From NCBI GenBank assembly GCA_945867725.1, contig CAMBJI010000066.1, forward strand, positions 1 through 8,818: a stretch of DNA of 8,818 nucleotides, written 5' to 3'. The position numbers were made by a program, and so were the translations under genes. Origin of the DNA: Bordetella parapertussis (GTDB lineage: Bacteria; Pseudomonadota; Gammaproteobacteria; Burkholderiales; Burkholderiaceae_D). Below are positions 1 through 6,531 of the stretch, piece by piece; positions within the stretch are counted from its first letter, which is position 1, and each line of letters begins with the position of its first letter. The notes beneath the pieces are model-generated. The model had not been told where the DNA came from. It saw only the letters and a list, made by a program, of their open reading frames with translations, and did not search any database.

Positions 1-287
1 GGAGTTGGCCATTGCGCGCATTGACTGCTTTGCTCTGTCCGTGGGCGAAGATACGCCAAGGTGATATGTGGGGTGCGGATTGGTCGGCGCATGACATGGT
101 GTATTTGTTTCAGCGACCGGAAACCATGCCGCGTGCGGTGGCAAAAGCAGCGGCCGAGCTGCGGCCTGGCGCATGGCTGGCCAGTCTCGAATTTCCTGCA
201 GAAGAATTACAAGCCACGGCCGTGCTGCGCACGGTGGAAGGCAAGCCGGTGTGGTTATATCGCGCGCCGTTTCAGCGAATCCAATAG
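1..287 (+). CDS. SAM-dependent methyltransferase-like protein, C-terminal fragment
   Basis: The reading frame is open from the left edge (first full codon at base 3) to a TAG at 285-287, so about 95 C-terminal residues are visible and the true start lies outside the window. The fragment contains a 'KIRQGDMW' stretch, then 'DMVYLFQRPETM', a helical 'KAAAELRPGAWLASLEF' segment and an ending near 'VWLYRAPF'. This order resembles the second half of a Rossmann-fold class I methyltransferase: an acidic residue after strand 3, the strand-4 segment, then the 'L(K/R)PGG-like' helix and strand 5. The glycine-rich SAM-binding motif would lie upstream and is not visible. The substrate is unknown. It converges with the kup gene, whose stop is 48 bp away, with no clear hairpin terminator between them. 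The family call is by pattern and moderately sure; the substrate cannot be guessed. Confidence 0.6.
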   Translation, partial: SWPLRALTALLCPWAKIRQGDMWGADWSAHDMVYLFQRPETMPRAVAKAAAELRPGAWLASLEFPAEELQATAVLRTVEGKPVWLYRAPFQRIQ

Positions 288-335
288 CCGGCCTAACACG
301 CGATTCATCCTTAAGCTCTGCGCACAGGGCCCTCG

Positions 336-2276
336 TCAGATTTCGATTTTCGTTCCCAGCTCCACCACCCGGTTCGGCGGAATGCGGAAGAAGTCCGATG
401 GCTTCGCTGCGTTTTGCATCATCCAGGCAAACAAACGTTCCCGCCACAAGGCCATGCCGGGCAGATTGCTGGGAACGATGGTGTCGCGCGCCAGGAAGAA
501 GGACGTGTCTGATAACTCCAGCGTTAGGCCATTCTGTTGCTCAAGTAACTTAAGCACATTGTTGATGTCCGGCGTCTCCTTGAAACCATGGACCGCACGC
601 ACAACGTAGATATTGCTGCCCAATTCGCTGACGGTCAGGCGCTCCTCATTACGCACATAAGGCACATCCCAGATGGAGAGTTTCAGGAATATGACCCGCT
701 CGTGCAGAACGCGGTTGTGCTTTAGGTTGTGCAGGAAGGCGACTGGAACGAAATCAATATGCGCGGTAAGAAAAACGGCAGTACCCTCGACCCGATGCGG
801 CGGGTGCGAGAGCAGGGACTCAACGAACTCGGGCAGATGGATGGAATCATTGACAACGCGTTCCCGTAATAATCTGCGACCTTTGTACCAAGTGGTGAGC
901 ATGACGAAGCAGATCGCACCCAGCATCATCGGATACCAGCCACCATCTTTTACCTTGATCAGGTTGGCAGTCCAAAAAGAGAAGTCGACGATAAAAAACA
1001 CCACAGACAAGGCAATCACAAAGATGGGATGAATTTTCCATTCCTTGTACATCACCACCGCCAGCAAACTGGTGGTAATCAGCATGGTGGTCGTTACCGA
1101 AATGCCATAGGCCGCGGCCAGATTGCCGGACTCGCGAAACTGAATCACGGTGAAAATCACCAAGACGAGCAGCAGCCAGTTCACGAAGGGCATGTAAATT
1201 TGTCCGCGTTCAGTGTCGGAGGTGTGAAGAATTTGCATGCGTGGAAGGAAGCCCAGCAGGATGCCCTGATTTGCCAGCGAAAACGCACCTGAAATCACCG
1301 CTTGCGAGGCAATCACCGTAGCAACGGTGGCCAAACCGATCATGGGCCACAGCGCCCATGCAGGCAGCATTAGGAAAAAAGGATTGCTCGCCGCATCCGG
1401 ATGAGAGAGAAGTAGCGCCCCCTGTCCGAAGTAATTAATCAGCAAGGCCGGCAGTGCGACCAGTAACCAAGCCAGACGTACAGGTTTACGACCGAAGTGC
1501 CCCATGTCCAGATACAGCGCCTCTACGCCGGTGACTACCAGTACCACTGACCCCATCACAATAAAGGCCTGCAGCGTGTGCTCGCTGATAAAGTTAGCTG
1601 CATACAATGGATTAACCGCGCGGAGGATACCGGGATTTTCCAGAATGCTGACTGCGCCGAAGCCGGCTAATGCAGTAAACCAGATCACCATGATGGGGCC
1701 AAAGAATCGTGCAACCACCGCAGTACCGTAGCGTTGTATCAAGAAAAGTCCGGTCACGATCAGCAAGGTGATCGGGATCACGAAACGCTTCATCTCAGGA
1801 TGAACCACCTCCAGACCTTCCACTGCTGAGAGTACCGAGATGGCCGGTGTGATCACTGATTCGCCTAGCAGCATGCAGGCGCCCAGTGCACCTAACATGA
1901 GCAATAGCGTGTAGGACTTCCGGTCGGCACGCGCCGAGCGCAGTGCCAACGCCATTAGCGAGAGCACACCACCTTCGCCCTGATTGTCGGCGCGTAAAAC
2001 AAAGGTGACATATTTGAGCGTGACCACCAGCAGCAGTGCCCAGAAAATCATCGAGATAATGCCCAATACGGCGCTCTCGGAAAATGGTATGCCGTGTTCT
2101 GGACTGAAGCACTCTTTTAATGCGTACAGAGGACTGGTGCCGATATCGCCAAAGACGACGCCGATCGCGGCCATGACCAGTACGGACAAGGGCGCATGAT
2201 GGTGATTGTCGCCGCCCGTGATACTGACGGGACGCATAACGGAGGATTGCGAAAATTCGGGGTTACTGATTGACAC
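336..2276 (-). CDS. kup: Kup-type low-affinity potassium uptake permease
   Basis: This 646-residue protein is a Kup/HAK/KUP-family K+ symporter of the inner membrane, known in the family to import K+ with H+. The signature '[10 protein letters not shown]' sits at about residues 43-52, followed by '[23 protein letters not shown]', '[17 protein letters not shown]', '[14 protein letters not shown]' and '[13 protein letters not shown]', all hallmark Kup segments. Hydrophobic stretches from about residue 30 to 460 fit the usual 12 membrane helices, and about 175 hydrophilic C-terminal residues form the cytoplasmic domain. Length matches the family (around 620-650). The start is a GTG at 2276-2274 with AGGA seven bases upstream. 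The ATG at 2283-2281 is out of frame and stops after six codons. The gene lies 272 bp downstream of the cytochrome gene on the same strand, which is too far to assume an operon. No sign of damage is seen. Confidence 0.96.
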   Translation of the reverse strand: MSISNPEFSQSSVMRPVSITGGDNHHHAPLSVLVMAAIGVVFGDIGTSPLYALKECFSPEHGIPFSESAVLGIISMIFWALLLVVTLKYVTFVLRADNQGEGGVLSLMALALRSARADRKSYTLLLMLGALGACMLLGESVITPAISVLSAVEGLEVVHPEMKRFVIPITLLIVTGLFLIQRYGTAVVARFFGPIMVIWFTALAGFGAVSILENPGILRAVNPLYAANFISEHTLQAFIVMGSVVLVVTGVEALYLDMGHFGRKPVRLAWLLVALPALLINYFGQGALLLSHPDAASNPFFLMLPAWALWPMIGLATVATVIASQAVISGAFSLANQGILLGFLPRMQILHTSDTERGQIYMPFVNWLLLVLVIFTVIQFRESGNLAAAYGISVTTTMLITTSLLAVVMYKEWKIHPIFVIALSVVFFIVDFSFWTANLIKVKDGGWYPMMLGAICFVMLTTWYKGRRLLRERVVNDSIHLPEFVESLLSHPPHRVEGTAVFLTAHIDFVPVAFLHNLKHNRVLHERVIFLKLSIWDVPYVRNEERLTVSELGSNIYVVRAVHGFKETPDINNVLKLLEQQNGLTLELSDTSFFLARDTIVPSNLPGMALWRERLFAWMMQNAAKPSDFFRIPPNRVVELGTKIEI

Positions 2277-2283
2277 GATACAT

Positions 2284-2287
2284 TCCT
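2284..2287 (-). promoter_or_regulatory. Shine-Dalgarno site that fixes the kup GTG start
   Basis: AGGA on the minus strand lies 7 bases before the GTG at 2276-2274. The intervening ATG at 2283-2281 abuts the SD and opens a six-codon frame that cannot give Kup, so the GTG is the supported start. Confidence 0.6.
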
Positions 2288-2365
2288 GATAGTTTTGATT
2301 GGGTGCTGATTCGACGCTGGCTATTTGGCTTCTTCATTCTGGCATTAGGTGCAAAACTAAAGACG

Positions 2366-2393
2366 CTGGATCCCAGCTTTCGCTGGGATGACG
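2366..2393. repeat. Dispersed hairpin repeat (REP/dRS3-like)
   Basis: An 8-bp perfect stem, atcccagc (2370-2377) paired with gctgggat (2382-2389), closes a TTTC loop and is flanked by 'ctgg' and 'gacgg'. The pattern 'TGGATyCC(C/A)GC-TTTCGC-GGGA-TGACGG' is a widely dispersed intergenic element in beta- and gammaproteobacteria and is related in form to the neisserial dRS3 repeat (established knowledge, recognised by eye). There is no T-run on either side, so it is unlikely to be a classical terminator, although the stem could stabilise the 3' end of the cytochrome transcript. Only one intact copy is in the window. Confidence 0.6.
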
Positions 2394-2408
2394 GTGGAAA
2401 TTTTACGG

Positions 2409-2420
2409 TTGCCTAGGCAA
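2409..2420. repeat. Perfect 12-bp palindrome
   Basis: The sequence ttgcctaggcaa is its own reverse complement. It sits inside a second inverted pair, acggt (2405-2409) and accgt (2426-2430). It could be a dimeric regulator site upstream of kup, or chance; no binding protein can be named. Confidence 0.3.
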
Positions 2421-2548
2421 ACAACACCGTACCAAGGCATGGCGCAGTGGGGATTAGTTCTTCGAAAGTCATCCCGCGATAAACCTCATCGATTAAAGCT
2501 TGATCCGTTTGTCTGACTTGGTGCTGACAATCGAGTCGACTGCGGTTT

Positions 2549-3163
2549 TTACGGTAACGGACGCGTCACGACAACGGCGCCTCGCAGCTGGCCGACGCTG
2601 TAGCCAGTCGCTTGGTCATTCGGATATTCGATGCGAAGTTTTTCGGTCAGTGGTGCGGCAATATCCTGCGCCGAGCCGTGGCAGCTGAGGCACTGCGGCT
2701 GAATCGCAATCGCTTTTGCATAGCGCAGTTCGCTCTTGCCGTGGCCATTGTCGGCAACTTGCCAGTATTCGATATCGGCGGCTTTCTCGCCTTGCGACAG
2801 GCGGGCTTCGAATTGCGTCAGCGCTTCTTTTTGCCATGCGTTGGGCACGCCCATGTTTTGATTACGTACGCGCGTTCCTACGCGGGTGACTTTGGCATCG
2901 TTGGCGATGGAGAGCTGGCGCGCAATCGCGGGCGCCGATTCCTTGCAGACGCTCACCGCGGCGACTGGCCCATCGGTTGACATCGCAGCTTTCAGTTTCT
3001 GTCCGAGCTGGCCTAGCAATTCGCCGGCGATACCTCGGGTCGATTGCACGAGGCTGGCGTCAATGGTAGATGGTGGCGTGCTTTGTGCCCCGGCTATTCC
3101 GGCGACTGTGAGCAAGAGGACGCCGAGGAAACGGTTATCGATAAACTTTTGAAAAAAATTCAT
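2549..3163 (-). CDS. Secreted DUF3365 (Tll0287-like) mono-haem c-type cytochrome
   Basis: The mature protein is predicted to be a periplasmic haem protein of the DUF3365/Tll0287-like family, whose role (sensing or electron transfer) is mostly unknown. The 204-residue product begins with a signal peptide: Lys/Arg-containing residues 1-11, a hydrophobic core at about 12-24, and a likely cleavage after 'AGA' near residue 26. The single haem-binding motif CLSCH is at residues 158-162, preceded by 'LRYAKAIAIQPQ' and followed by the 'GSAQDI' stretch typical of the family. A conserved-looking 'VCKESAPAIA' region (Cys73) and 'TRVGTRVRNQNMGVPNAW' are also characteristic. The chosen ATG at 3163-3161 has GGAG six bases upstream. 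An in-frame TTG at 3175 would include that SD and add four residues ahead of the signal peptide, so it was rejected. A TATAAT box lies just upstream. The gene is divergent from the hydratase gene. Confidence 0.85.
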   Translation of the reverse strand: MNFFQKFIDNRFLGVLLLTVAGIAGAQSTPPSTIDASLVQSTRGIAGELLGQLGQKLKAAMSTDGPVAAVSVCKESAPAIARQLSIANDAKVTRVGTRVRNQNMGVPNAWQKEALTQFEARLSQGEKAADIEYWQVADNGHGKSELRYAKAIAIQPQCLSCHGSAQDIAAPLTEKLRIEYPNDQATGYSVGQLRGAVVVTRPLP

Positions 3164-3169
3164 GGGGCG

Positions 3170-3173
3170 CTCC
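3170..3173 (-). promoter_or_regulatory. Shine-Dalgarno site of the cytochrome gene
   Basis: GGAG on the minus strand is six bases before the ATG at 3163-3161. It overlaps the upstream in-frame TTG (3175-3173), which argues that translation starts at the ATG. Confidence 0.6.
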
Positions 3174-3186
3174 AATCAAGCCCAAG

Positions 3187-3192
3187 ATTATA
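3187..3192 (-). promoter_or_regulatory. Perfect TATAAT -10 box for the cytochrome gene
   Basis: The minus strand reads TATAAT at 3192-3187, predicting transcription start near 3180 and a leader of about 17 bases that carries the GGAG site. No good TTGACA-like -35 box is seen at 16-18 bp spacing (the minus strand reads CCGTCT at 17 bp), so the promoter may be weak or activator dependent. Confidence 0.4.
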
Positions 3193-3284
3193 GTCCTCCG
3201 GGCCGAAACAGACGGAGGAAATAGTTGTCTTTGGTGACGGCCGGACTCCCCATGGTTTGCAATTCATCCTTCAGCAAATCCAAA

Positions 3285-3313
3285 TTGTGCTGTGGCTGGT
3301 GCTGTTGGACAAT
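3285..3313 (+). promoter_or_regulatory. Weak candidate promoter for the hydratase operon
   Basis: TTGTGC (3285-3290) and GACAAT (3308-3313) are separated by 17 bp and lie about 30 bp before the chosen hydratase start. They match the sigma-70 consensus at only 3 and 4 of 6 positions. It is the best pair by eye in the 180-bp divergent region, but support is weak. Confidence 0.2.
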
Positions 3314-3343
3314 AATGCATTCCCGGTTTGTCAGGCCCCAGCC

Positions 3344-4204
3344 ATGTCCAACAACGCTCCCGATATCGAACATCTTGGCCAGTGGATTGGCCGCACTGAA
3401 ACGCGGACGGATCTCATTGATGCGGGTAAGGCGAGTGCCATGGCGGCGACGCTGGATTTGCTGTCTGCACCAGTCGAGGGTGATGCATTGCCGCCCTTGT
3501 GGCATTGGATTTATTTCTGGTCAGTGAACCCGGCATCGCTGATCGGGCCGGACGGTCACCCGCATCGCGGCGGCTTCCTGCCACCGGTCACGCTGCCCCG
3601 CAGAATGTGGGCGGGCAGTCGGGTAATTTTTCGCGGTGCCTTGCCCGTGGGTGCGATGGCCGAGCGAACTTCGCTGATCAAATCGGTGAGCGTCAAGCAG
3701 GGTAAATCGGGCCCGTTGGTCTTTGTCACGGTGGCGCACGAGATTGCTGTTAGCGGCGAGCCCGTCATTCTGGAAGAGCACGACATCGTGTATCGCGACC
3801 CGCCGCAAGCCGGTGATGCGCCTGCAGCACCCAAGGCCGCACCGACAAATGCGCAATGGTCGCAACAGATCGTGCCGGATCCGGTGCTGCTGTTTCGCTA
3901 TTCTGCGCTGACCTTCAATGGCCATCGGATTCATTACGATCGGAGTTACGTGACCGAGGTGGAAGGCTATCCCGGCCTGATCGTTCACGGGCCGTTGATC
4001 GCCACTTTGCTGATCGGACTCGCGGCGCGTGAATTGCCCGGACGCGAAATCAGCTCGTTCATGTTTCGGGCGGTCAGCCCCTTGTTTGATATCGAGCCTT
4101 TCAGCTTGCATGGGCGTTTGGAAGAGGATGGCCGCAGCGTAACGCTATGGGCCGCCAATGCGCGCGGCGAGCTGGCCATTCAGGCCGAGGCAAGTCTGGC
4201 ATGA
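3344..4204 (+). CDS. FAS1/HTD2-like MaoC-fold hydratase (mesaconyl-C4-CoA / itaconyl-CoA hydratase type)
   Basis: This product probably adds water to an unsaturated C5-dicarboxyl-CoA (mesaconyl-C4-CoA or itaconyl-CoA) to form citramalyl-CoA. From the chosen ATG it has 286 residues, typical of the two-hot-dog Meh/Ich family. The N-terminal half has a 'LPPLWHWIYFW' segment (about 50-59) and 'RGGFLPPVTLPRRMWAGSRVIF'. The C-terminal half has the hydratase signature 'FSALTFNGHRIHYD'-type (here FNGHRIHYD at about 191-199) followed by 'EGYPGLIVHGPL' (about 207-218). His194, His197 and Asp199 are candidate active-site positions. The frame stays open back to 3257, but the extra 29 residues are not family-like. 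The ATG at 3344 has AGG eight bases upstream. The gene precedes the CoA-transferase and lyase, which strengthens the pathway call. Exact substrate is undecided, and annotation as acyl dehydratase would also be reasonable. Confidence 0.85.
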   Translation: MSNNAPDIEHLGQWIGRTETRTDLIDAGKASAMAATLDLLSAPVEGDALPPLWHWIYFWSVNPASLIGPDGHPHRGGFLPPVTLPRRMWAGSRVIFRGALPVGAMAERTSLIKSVSVKQGKSGPLVFVTVAHEIAVSGEPVILEEHDIVYRDPPQAGDAPAAPKAAPTNAQWSQQIVPDPVLLFRYSALTFNGHRIHYDRSYVTEVEGYPGLIVHGPLIATLLIGLAARELPGREISSFMFRAVSPLFDIEPFSLHGRLEEDGRSVTLWAANARGELAIQAEASLA

Positions 4205-4235
4205 TTCGCGTTTGGCCACGGTTCGAGAGTGACTT

Positions 4236-4245
4236 GATACGTATC
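4236..4245. repeat. 10-bp palindrome after the hydratase gene
   Basis: The sequence gatacgtatc is a perfect palindrome, 32 bp past the hydratase stop. It differs in half-site order (TAC-GTA) from the GTA-TAC palindrome before the GntR gene, so it is not an obvious second site for that regulator. Confidence 0.25.
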
Positions 4246-4270
4246 GCTCGACCTCTGGCCTTCGTCTGAA

Positions 4271-4330
4271 AATCGGCGAAATACGGCGAAATACGGCGAA
4301 CGAAGACGAGCGAAGACGAGCGAATACGAC
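4271..4330. repeat. 10-bp tandem repeats, two unit types, in the CoA-transferase leader
   Basis: Six consecutive 10-bp units fill 60 bp of the 167-bp hydratase/CoA-transferase gap. They are aatcggcgaa, atacggcgaa twice, cgaagacgag twice, and cgaatacgac. The first three share 'cggcgaa' and the last three share 'cgaa-acga'. The 10-bp period keeps the units on one face of the helix. TCGTCT at 4262-4267 can pair with AGACGA inside either cgaagacgag unit (4304-4309 or 4314-4319), so a leader hairpin is possible. No ORF runs through the tract. It may reflect replication slippage, a phased protein-binding array, or leader structure affecting the downstream gene. Confidence 0.75.
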
Positions 4331-4371
4331 CTACGAATTTAACAACATAGAGTGCCCGCAAAGGAGAGACC

Positions 4372-5550
4372 ATGCGCCCGTTGGACGGAATCACCGTCGT
4401 CACATTGGAACACGCGATTGCCGCGCCATTTTGCACGCGTCAGCTGGCCGATCTTGGCGCACGGGTGATCAAAATCGAGCGTCCCGGCGTGGGCGATTTT
4501 GCGCGAGCTTACGATGATCGCGTCAAAGGCATGTCATCGCATTTCGTATGGGTGAATCGCTCCAAAGAAAGTCTGTCGCTGGATGTGAAGCATCCCGAGG
4601 CGACGGTGATTCTTGATCGTCTGCTGACCAAGGCGGATGTGCTGGTGCAGAACCTGGCGCCGGGTGCGGCGGCGCGTTTGGGTTTGTCATTCGAGGCGCT
4701 GTCTCCGCGCTATCCGGGACTGATCGTTTGCGATATCTCTGGTTATGGCGCGGATGGTCCCTATCGCGACAAAAAAGCCTATGACTTGCTGATTCAGAGT
4801 GAATCCGGTTTTCTATCTGTTACCGGGACCGAAGACACACCCGCCAAAGCGGGCGCATCGATCGCGGATATCGCCGCTGGCATGTATGCCTACACGAATA
4901 TTCTGGCTGCGCTGATTCAGCGCGGCCGCACAGGCAAAGGCTGCCGCATCGATGTGTCCATGCTGGAGAGCATGACTGAGTGGATGAGCTTCCCGCTGTA
5001 CTACGCGTATGAAGGCGCGCCGCCACCGGCGCGGGCGGGCGCGGCCCATGCGACGATTTATCCCTATGGGCCTTTTCCGGCAGGTGACGGCAAGATCGTC
5101 ATGCTGGGCTTGCAGAACGAGCGCGAGTGGGTGCTGTTCTGCGAGAGGGTTCTGCTGCAGCCGGCGCTGGCGACCGATACGCGCTTTGATTCAAGCAGCA
5201 AACGCAGTAGCGCGCGCAAAGCGCTCTACGAAATCATTTGCAGTAGCTTTGCATCGCTCACAGCGGAACAGATCATCGAACGTTTGGATAATGCGCCCAT
5301 CGCCTGCGCACGACTGAACGATATGCACGAGCTCTGGGAGCATGCGCAGCTGCGTGCCCGTGATCGCTGGGCCAGTGTCGCTTCGCCGGTGGGTGAGGTT
5401 AGGGCGCCGCTGCCGCCGGGTGTCAGCTCTGCGTGGGAGCCACGTATGGATGCCATTCCCGCACTGGGTGAACACACACGCGCGATTCTGACTGAGTTGG
5501 GCTATGCGTCCGATACCGTCGATGCGCTGGCCAACGAGAAGGCGATCTGA
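4372..5550 (+). CDS. Class III CaiB/BaiF CoA-transferase, probably for a C5 dicarboxylate (itaconate/mesaconate/citramalate)
   Basis: Family III CoA-transferases move CoA from a donor such as succinyl-CoA to a carboxylic acid through an aspartyl-CoA thioester intermediate. The 392-residue product has the family opening 'LDGITVVTLEHAIAAPFCTRQLADLGARVIKIERP' (about 4-38), 'FVWVNRSKESLSLDVKHPEA' (58-77), 'DVLVQNLAPGAAARLGL' (89-105), 'ISGYGADGPYRDKKAYDLLIQSESG' and 'GCRIDVSMLESM'. Asp138 in 'KAYDLL' is the expected catalytic aspartate. Length is normal. The ATG at 4372 has a strong AAGGAGAG site (4361-4368). It lies between a hydratase and a citramalyl-CoA-lyase-like gene and ends one base before the lyase start codon, so the likely substrate is itaconate, mesaconate or citramalate. 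Sequence alone does not separate these; a mesaconyl-CoA C1-C4 transferase role is an alternative. Confidence 0.88.
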   Translation: MRPLDGITVVTLEHAIAAPFCTRQLADLGARVIKIERPGVGDFARAYDDRVKGMSSHFVWVNRSKESLSLDVKHPEATVILDRLLTKADVLVQNLAPGAAARLGLSFEALSPRYPGLIVCDISGYGADGPYRDKKAYDLLIQSESGFLSVTGTEDTPAKAGASIADIAAGMYAYTNILAALIQRGRTGKGCRIDVSMLESMTEWMSFPLYYAYEGAPPPARAGAAHATIYPYGPFPAGDGKIVMLGLQNEREWVLFCERVLLQPALATDTRFDSSSKRSSARKALYEIICSSFASLTAEQIIERLDNAPIACARLNDMHELWEHAQLRARDRWASVASPVGEVRAPLPPGVSSAWEPRMDAIPALGEHTRAILTELGYASDTVDALANEKAI

Positions 5551-6429
5551 ATGTCTACCTTGCCAAACACGCCAACCGTGCCAACCGTGCCAACCATGCC
5601 AACCTTGCCAATCATGTCAACTATTTCTGCGGTGCCGGTGTCTTACTTGTTTGTTCCCGGCAGCCGCCCCGAGCGCTTCGATAAGGCACTGGCGGCGGGC
5701 GCCGATGTGGTGATTATTGATCTTGAAGATGCAGTGTCGCCGGTGGACAAAGACAGCGCTCGCGCGTCGGTCGCTGCGTGGCTGTCGGCAGACAAGCCGA
5801 TCTGCCTGCGCATCAACACACCCGACACCGAATGGTTTGCTGCCGATCTAGCGCTTTGCGCCCATCCCGGCGTGGCGGCGGTCATGCTGCCCAAGGCGGC
5901 ACAGGTCGCCGATATCGAGCGTCTGCGGCAAGCGGGCGCGCGACGAGTGCTGCTCCTGATCGAAAGTGCGCAGGGTTTTATGAACCTCTCCGCGCTGGCG
6001 GCGGCAGAGGGGGTGGAGCGGCTGGCTTTCGGCAGTATTGATTTTGCGGTCGACCTTGGCATCGAGGGCGATGATCGCGAGCTGGATTACTTCCGCTCGC
6101 AACTGGTACTGGCGTCGCGCGTGGCCGGCATTGCGCCGCCAATTGATGGCGTCACCACGGCGATCGACGACACGACCGTGCTGGCATCGGAGACCCTGCG
6201 CGGCAAGCGTTTCGGGTTTGGCGGCAAGCTCTGCATTCATCCAGCGCAGCTGGCGGTGATTCATTCCAGCTATTTGCCTCAGGCTTCCGAAGTCGCCTGG
6301 GCGGAGCGGGTTCTGGTAGCGGCAGCCGGCAGCCAAGGGGCAGCGGTCGCTGTGGATGGGAAGATGGTCGACCGTCCGGTGATCCTGAAGGCAGAACGGA
6401 TTTTGGCGAGGGCAGGTCGGGCAACTTAG
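5551..6429 (+). CDS. CitE-like acyl-CoA lyase, probably (S)-citramalyl-CoA lyase
   Basis: This TIM-barrel lyase of the CitE/HpcH/CLYBL family likely cleaves citramalyl-CoA to acetyl-CoA and pyruvate. Family motifs run in order: 'SYLFVPGSRPERFDKAL' (31-47), 'VVIIDLEDAVSP' (53-64), 'LRIN' with Arg87, 'VMLPKA' (111-116), 'LLIESAQG' with Glu138, 'FGSIDFAVDLG' with Asp164, and 'FGGKLCIHPAQ' (223-233). Glu138 and Asp164 are the expected Mg2+ ligands and Arg87 the expected substrate-binding residue. It has 292 residues, of which about the first 22 are an extra Thr/Pro-rich leader coded by 9-bp repeats. The ATG at 5551 directly follows the CoA-transferase TGA, with AAGG eight bases upstream. Met22 (ATG at 5614) would give a more usual N-terminus but has no SD. 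Malyl- or citryl-CoA lyase activity is possible; neighbours favour citramalyl-CoA. Confidence 0.85.
   Translation: MSTLPNTPTVPTVPTMPTLPIMSTISAVPVSYLFVPGSRPERFDKALAAGADVVIIDLEDAVSPVDKDSARASVAAWLSADKPICLRINTPDTEWFAADLALCAHPGVAAVMLPKAAQVADIERLRQAGARRVLLLIESAQGFMNLSALAAAEGVERLAFGSIDFAVDLGIEGDDRELDYFRSQLVLASRVAGIAPPIDGVTTAIDDTTVLASETLRGKRFGFGGKLCIHPAQLAVIHSSYLPQASEVAWAERVLVAAAGSQGAAVAVDGKMVDRPVILKAERILARAGRAT
5553..5624. repeat. 9-bp tandem repeat coding for a Thr/Pro-rich leader
   Basis: Eight 9-bp units run from 5553 to 5624. The core is gccaaacac, gccaaccgt twice, gccaaccat, gccaacctt and gccaatcat, with a diverged unit at each end (gtctacctt, gtcaactat). In the lyase frame they read as STL-PNT-PTV-PTV-PTM-PTL-PIM-STI. 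Because the unit is a multiple of three, copy-number change would lengthen or shorten the N-terminus without breaking the frame. Confidence 0.85.
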
Positions 6430-6476
6430 CTATTTCTGGCAGGTCCGGCGCGAGAGATCGTTGATTTCACTTGCTT
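6430..6476. other. Gap between lyase and gntR
   Basis: No ORF or hairpin with a T-run was found between the lyase stop and the candidate gntR promoter. The lyase transcript may therefore read through into gntR. Confidence 0.4.
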
Positions 6477-6506
6477 TTGGGCATGCTTCGAGATACTCTG
6501 TATACA
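6477..6506 (+). promoter_or_regulatory. Candidate gntR promoter
   Basis: TTGGGC (6477-6482) and TATACA (6501-6506) are 18 bp apart, with start expected near 6513 and a leader of about 19 bases. Each hexamer matches the consensus partially. The -10 lies inside the palindrome at 6497-6508, which would suit autorepression. No clear SD precedes the gntR ATG. Confidence 0.3.
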
Positions 6507-6511
6507 GAATA
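6494..6511. promoter_or_regulatory. Palindromic operator, probable GntR (FCD) binding site
   Basis: The core tctgtatacaga (6497-6508) is a perfect 12-bp palindrome, and 16 of 18 positions are symmetric over 6494-6511. The central GT-AT-AC arrangement fits the TNGT-N-ACNA style sites known for FCD-type GntR regulators. It lies 24 bp before the gntR ATG and overlaps the candidate -10 box, so autoregulation is the natural reading. A further 'atacag' follows at 6509-6514. No second exact copy was seen before the hydratase gene at 3344. Confidence 0.6.
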
Positions 6512-6531
6512 CAGTACTCAATAGCCGCTTC

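Larger units (their letters stand above)
2277..2548. other. Intergenic region between cytochrome and kup genes
   Basis: This 272-bp non-coding gap lies between two minus-strand genes. It holds a hairpin repeat (2366-2393), a 12-bp palindrome (2409-2420), and a 'gtcatccc' at 2468-2475 that is an inverted copy of the 'gggatgac' at 2385-2392. No convincing ORF, RNA gene, kup promoter or intrinsic terminator with a T-run was found. A kup promoter must lie here or further upstream, but no hexamer pair stands out. Confidence 0.5.

Noticed and set aside
288..335. Terminator between the converging methyltransferase and kup genes
   Set aside because: No stem with a T-run was found in this 48-bp gap.
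61..609. 182-codon plus-strand frame spanning the methyltransferase end and the kup 3' end
   Set aside because: It crosses two real genes in other frames and its composition is rich in Cys/Arg, typical of an off-frame reading.
2370..2389. Rho-independent terminator of the cytochrome gene
   Set aside because: The stem is good, but no run of T follows directly on either strand, and it sits about 160 bp past the stop.
3257..3343. 29-residue N-terminal extension of the hydratase
   Set aside because: The extension is hydrophobic and unlike the family. The ATG at 3344 gives a normal length and has an upstream AGG.
3521..4111. 196-codon open frame on the minus strand opposite the hydratase gene
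   Set aside because: It is a shadow of a gene with clear family motifs, with no domain and no SD context.
4271..4330. CRISPR array
   Set aside because: Units are 10 bp with no spacers and there are no cas genes.
6432..6449. Apparent direct repeat 'tttctggcag' here and inside gntR near 7094
   Set aside because: It is one short match with diverged flanks and is expected by chance.
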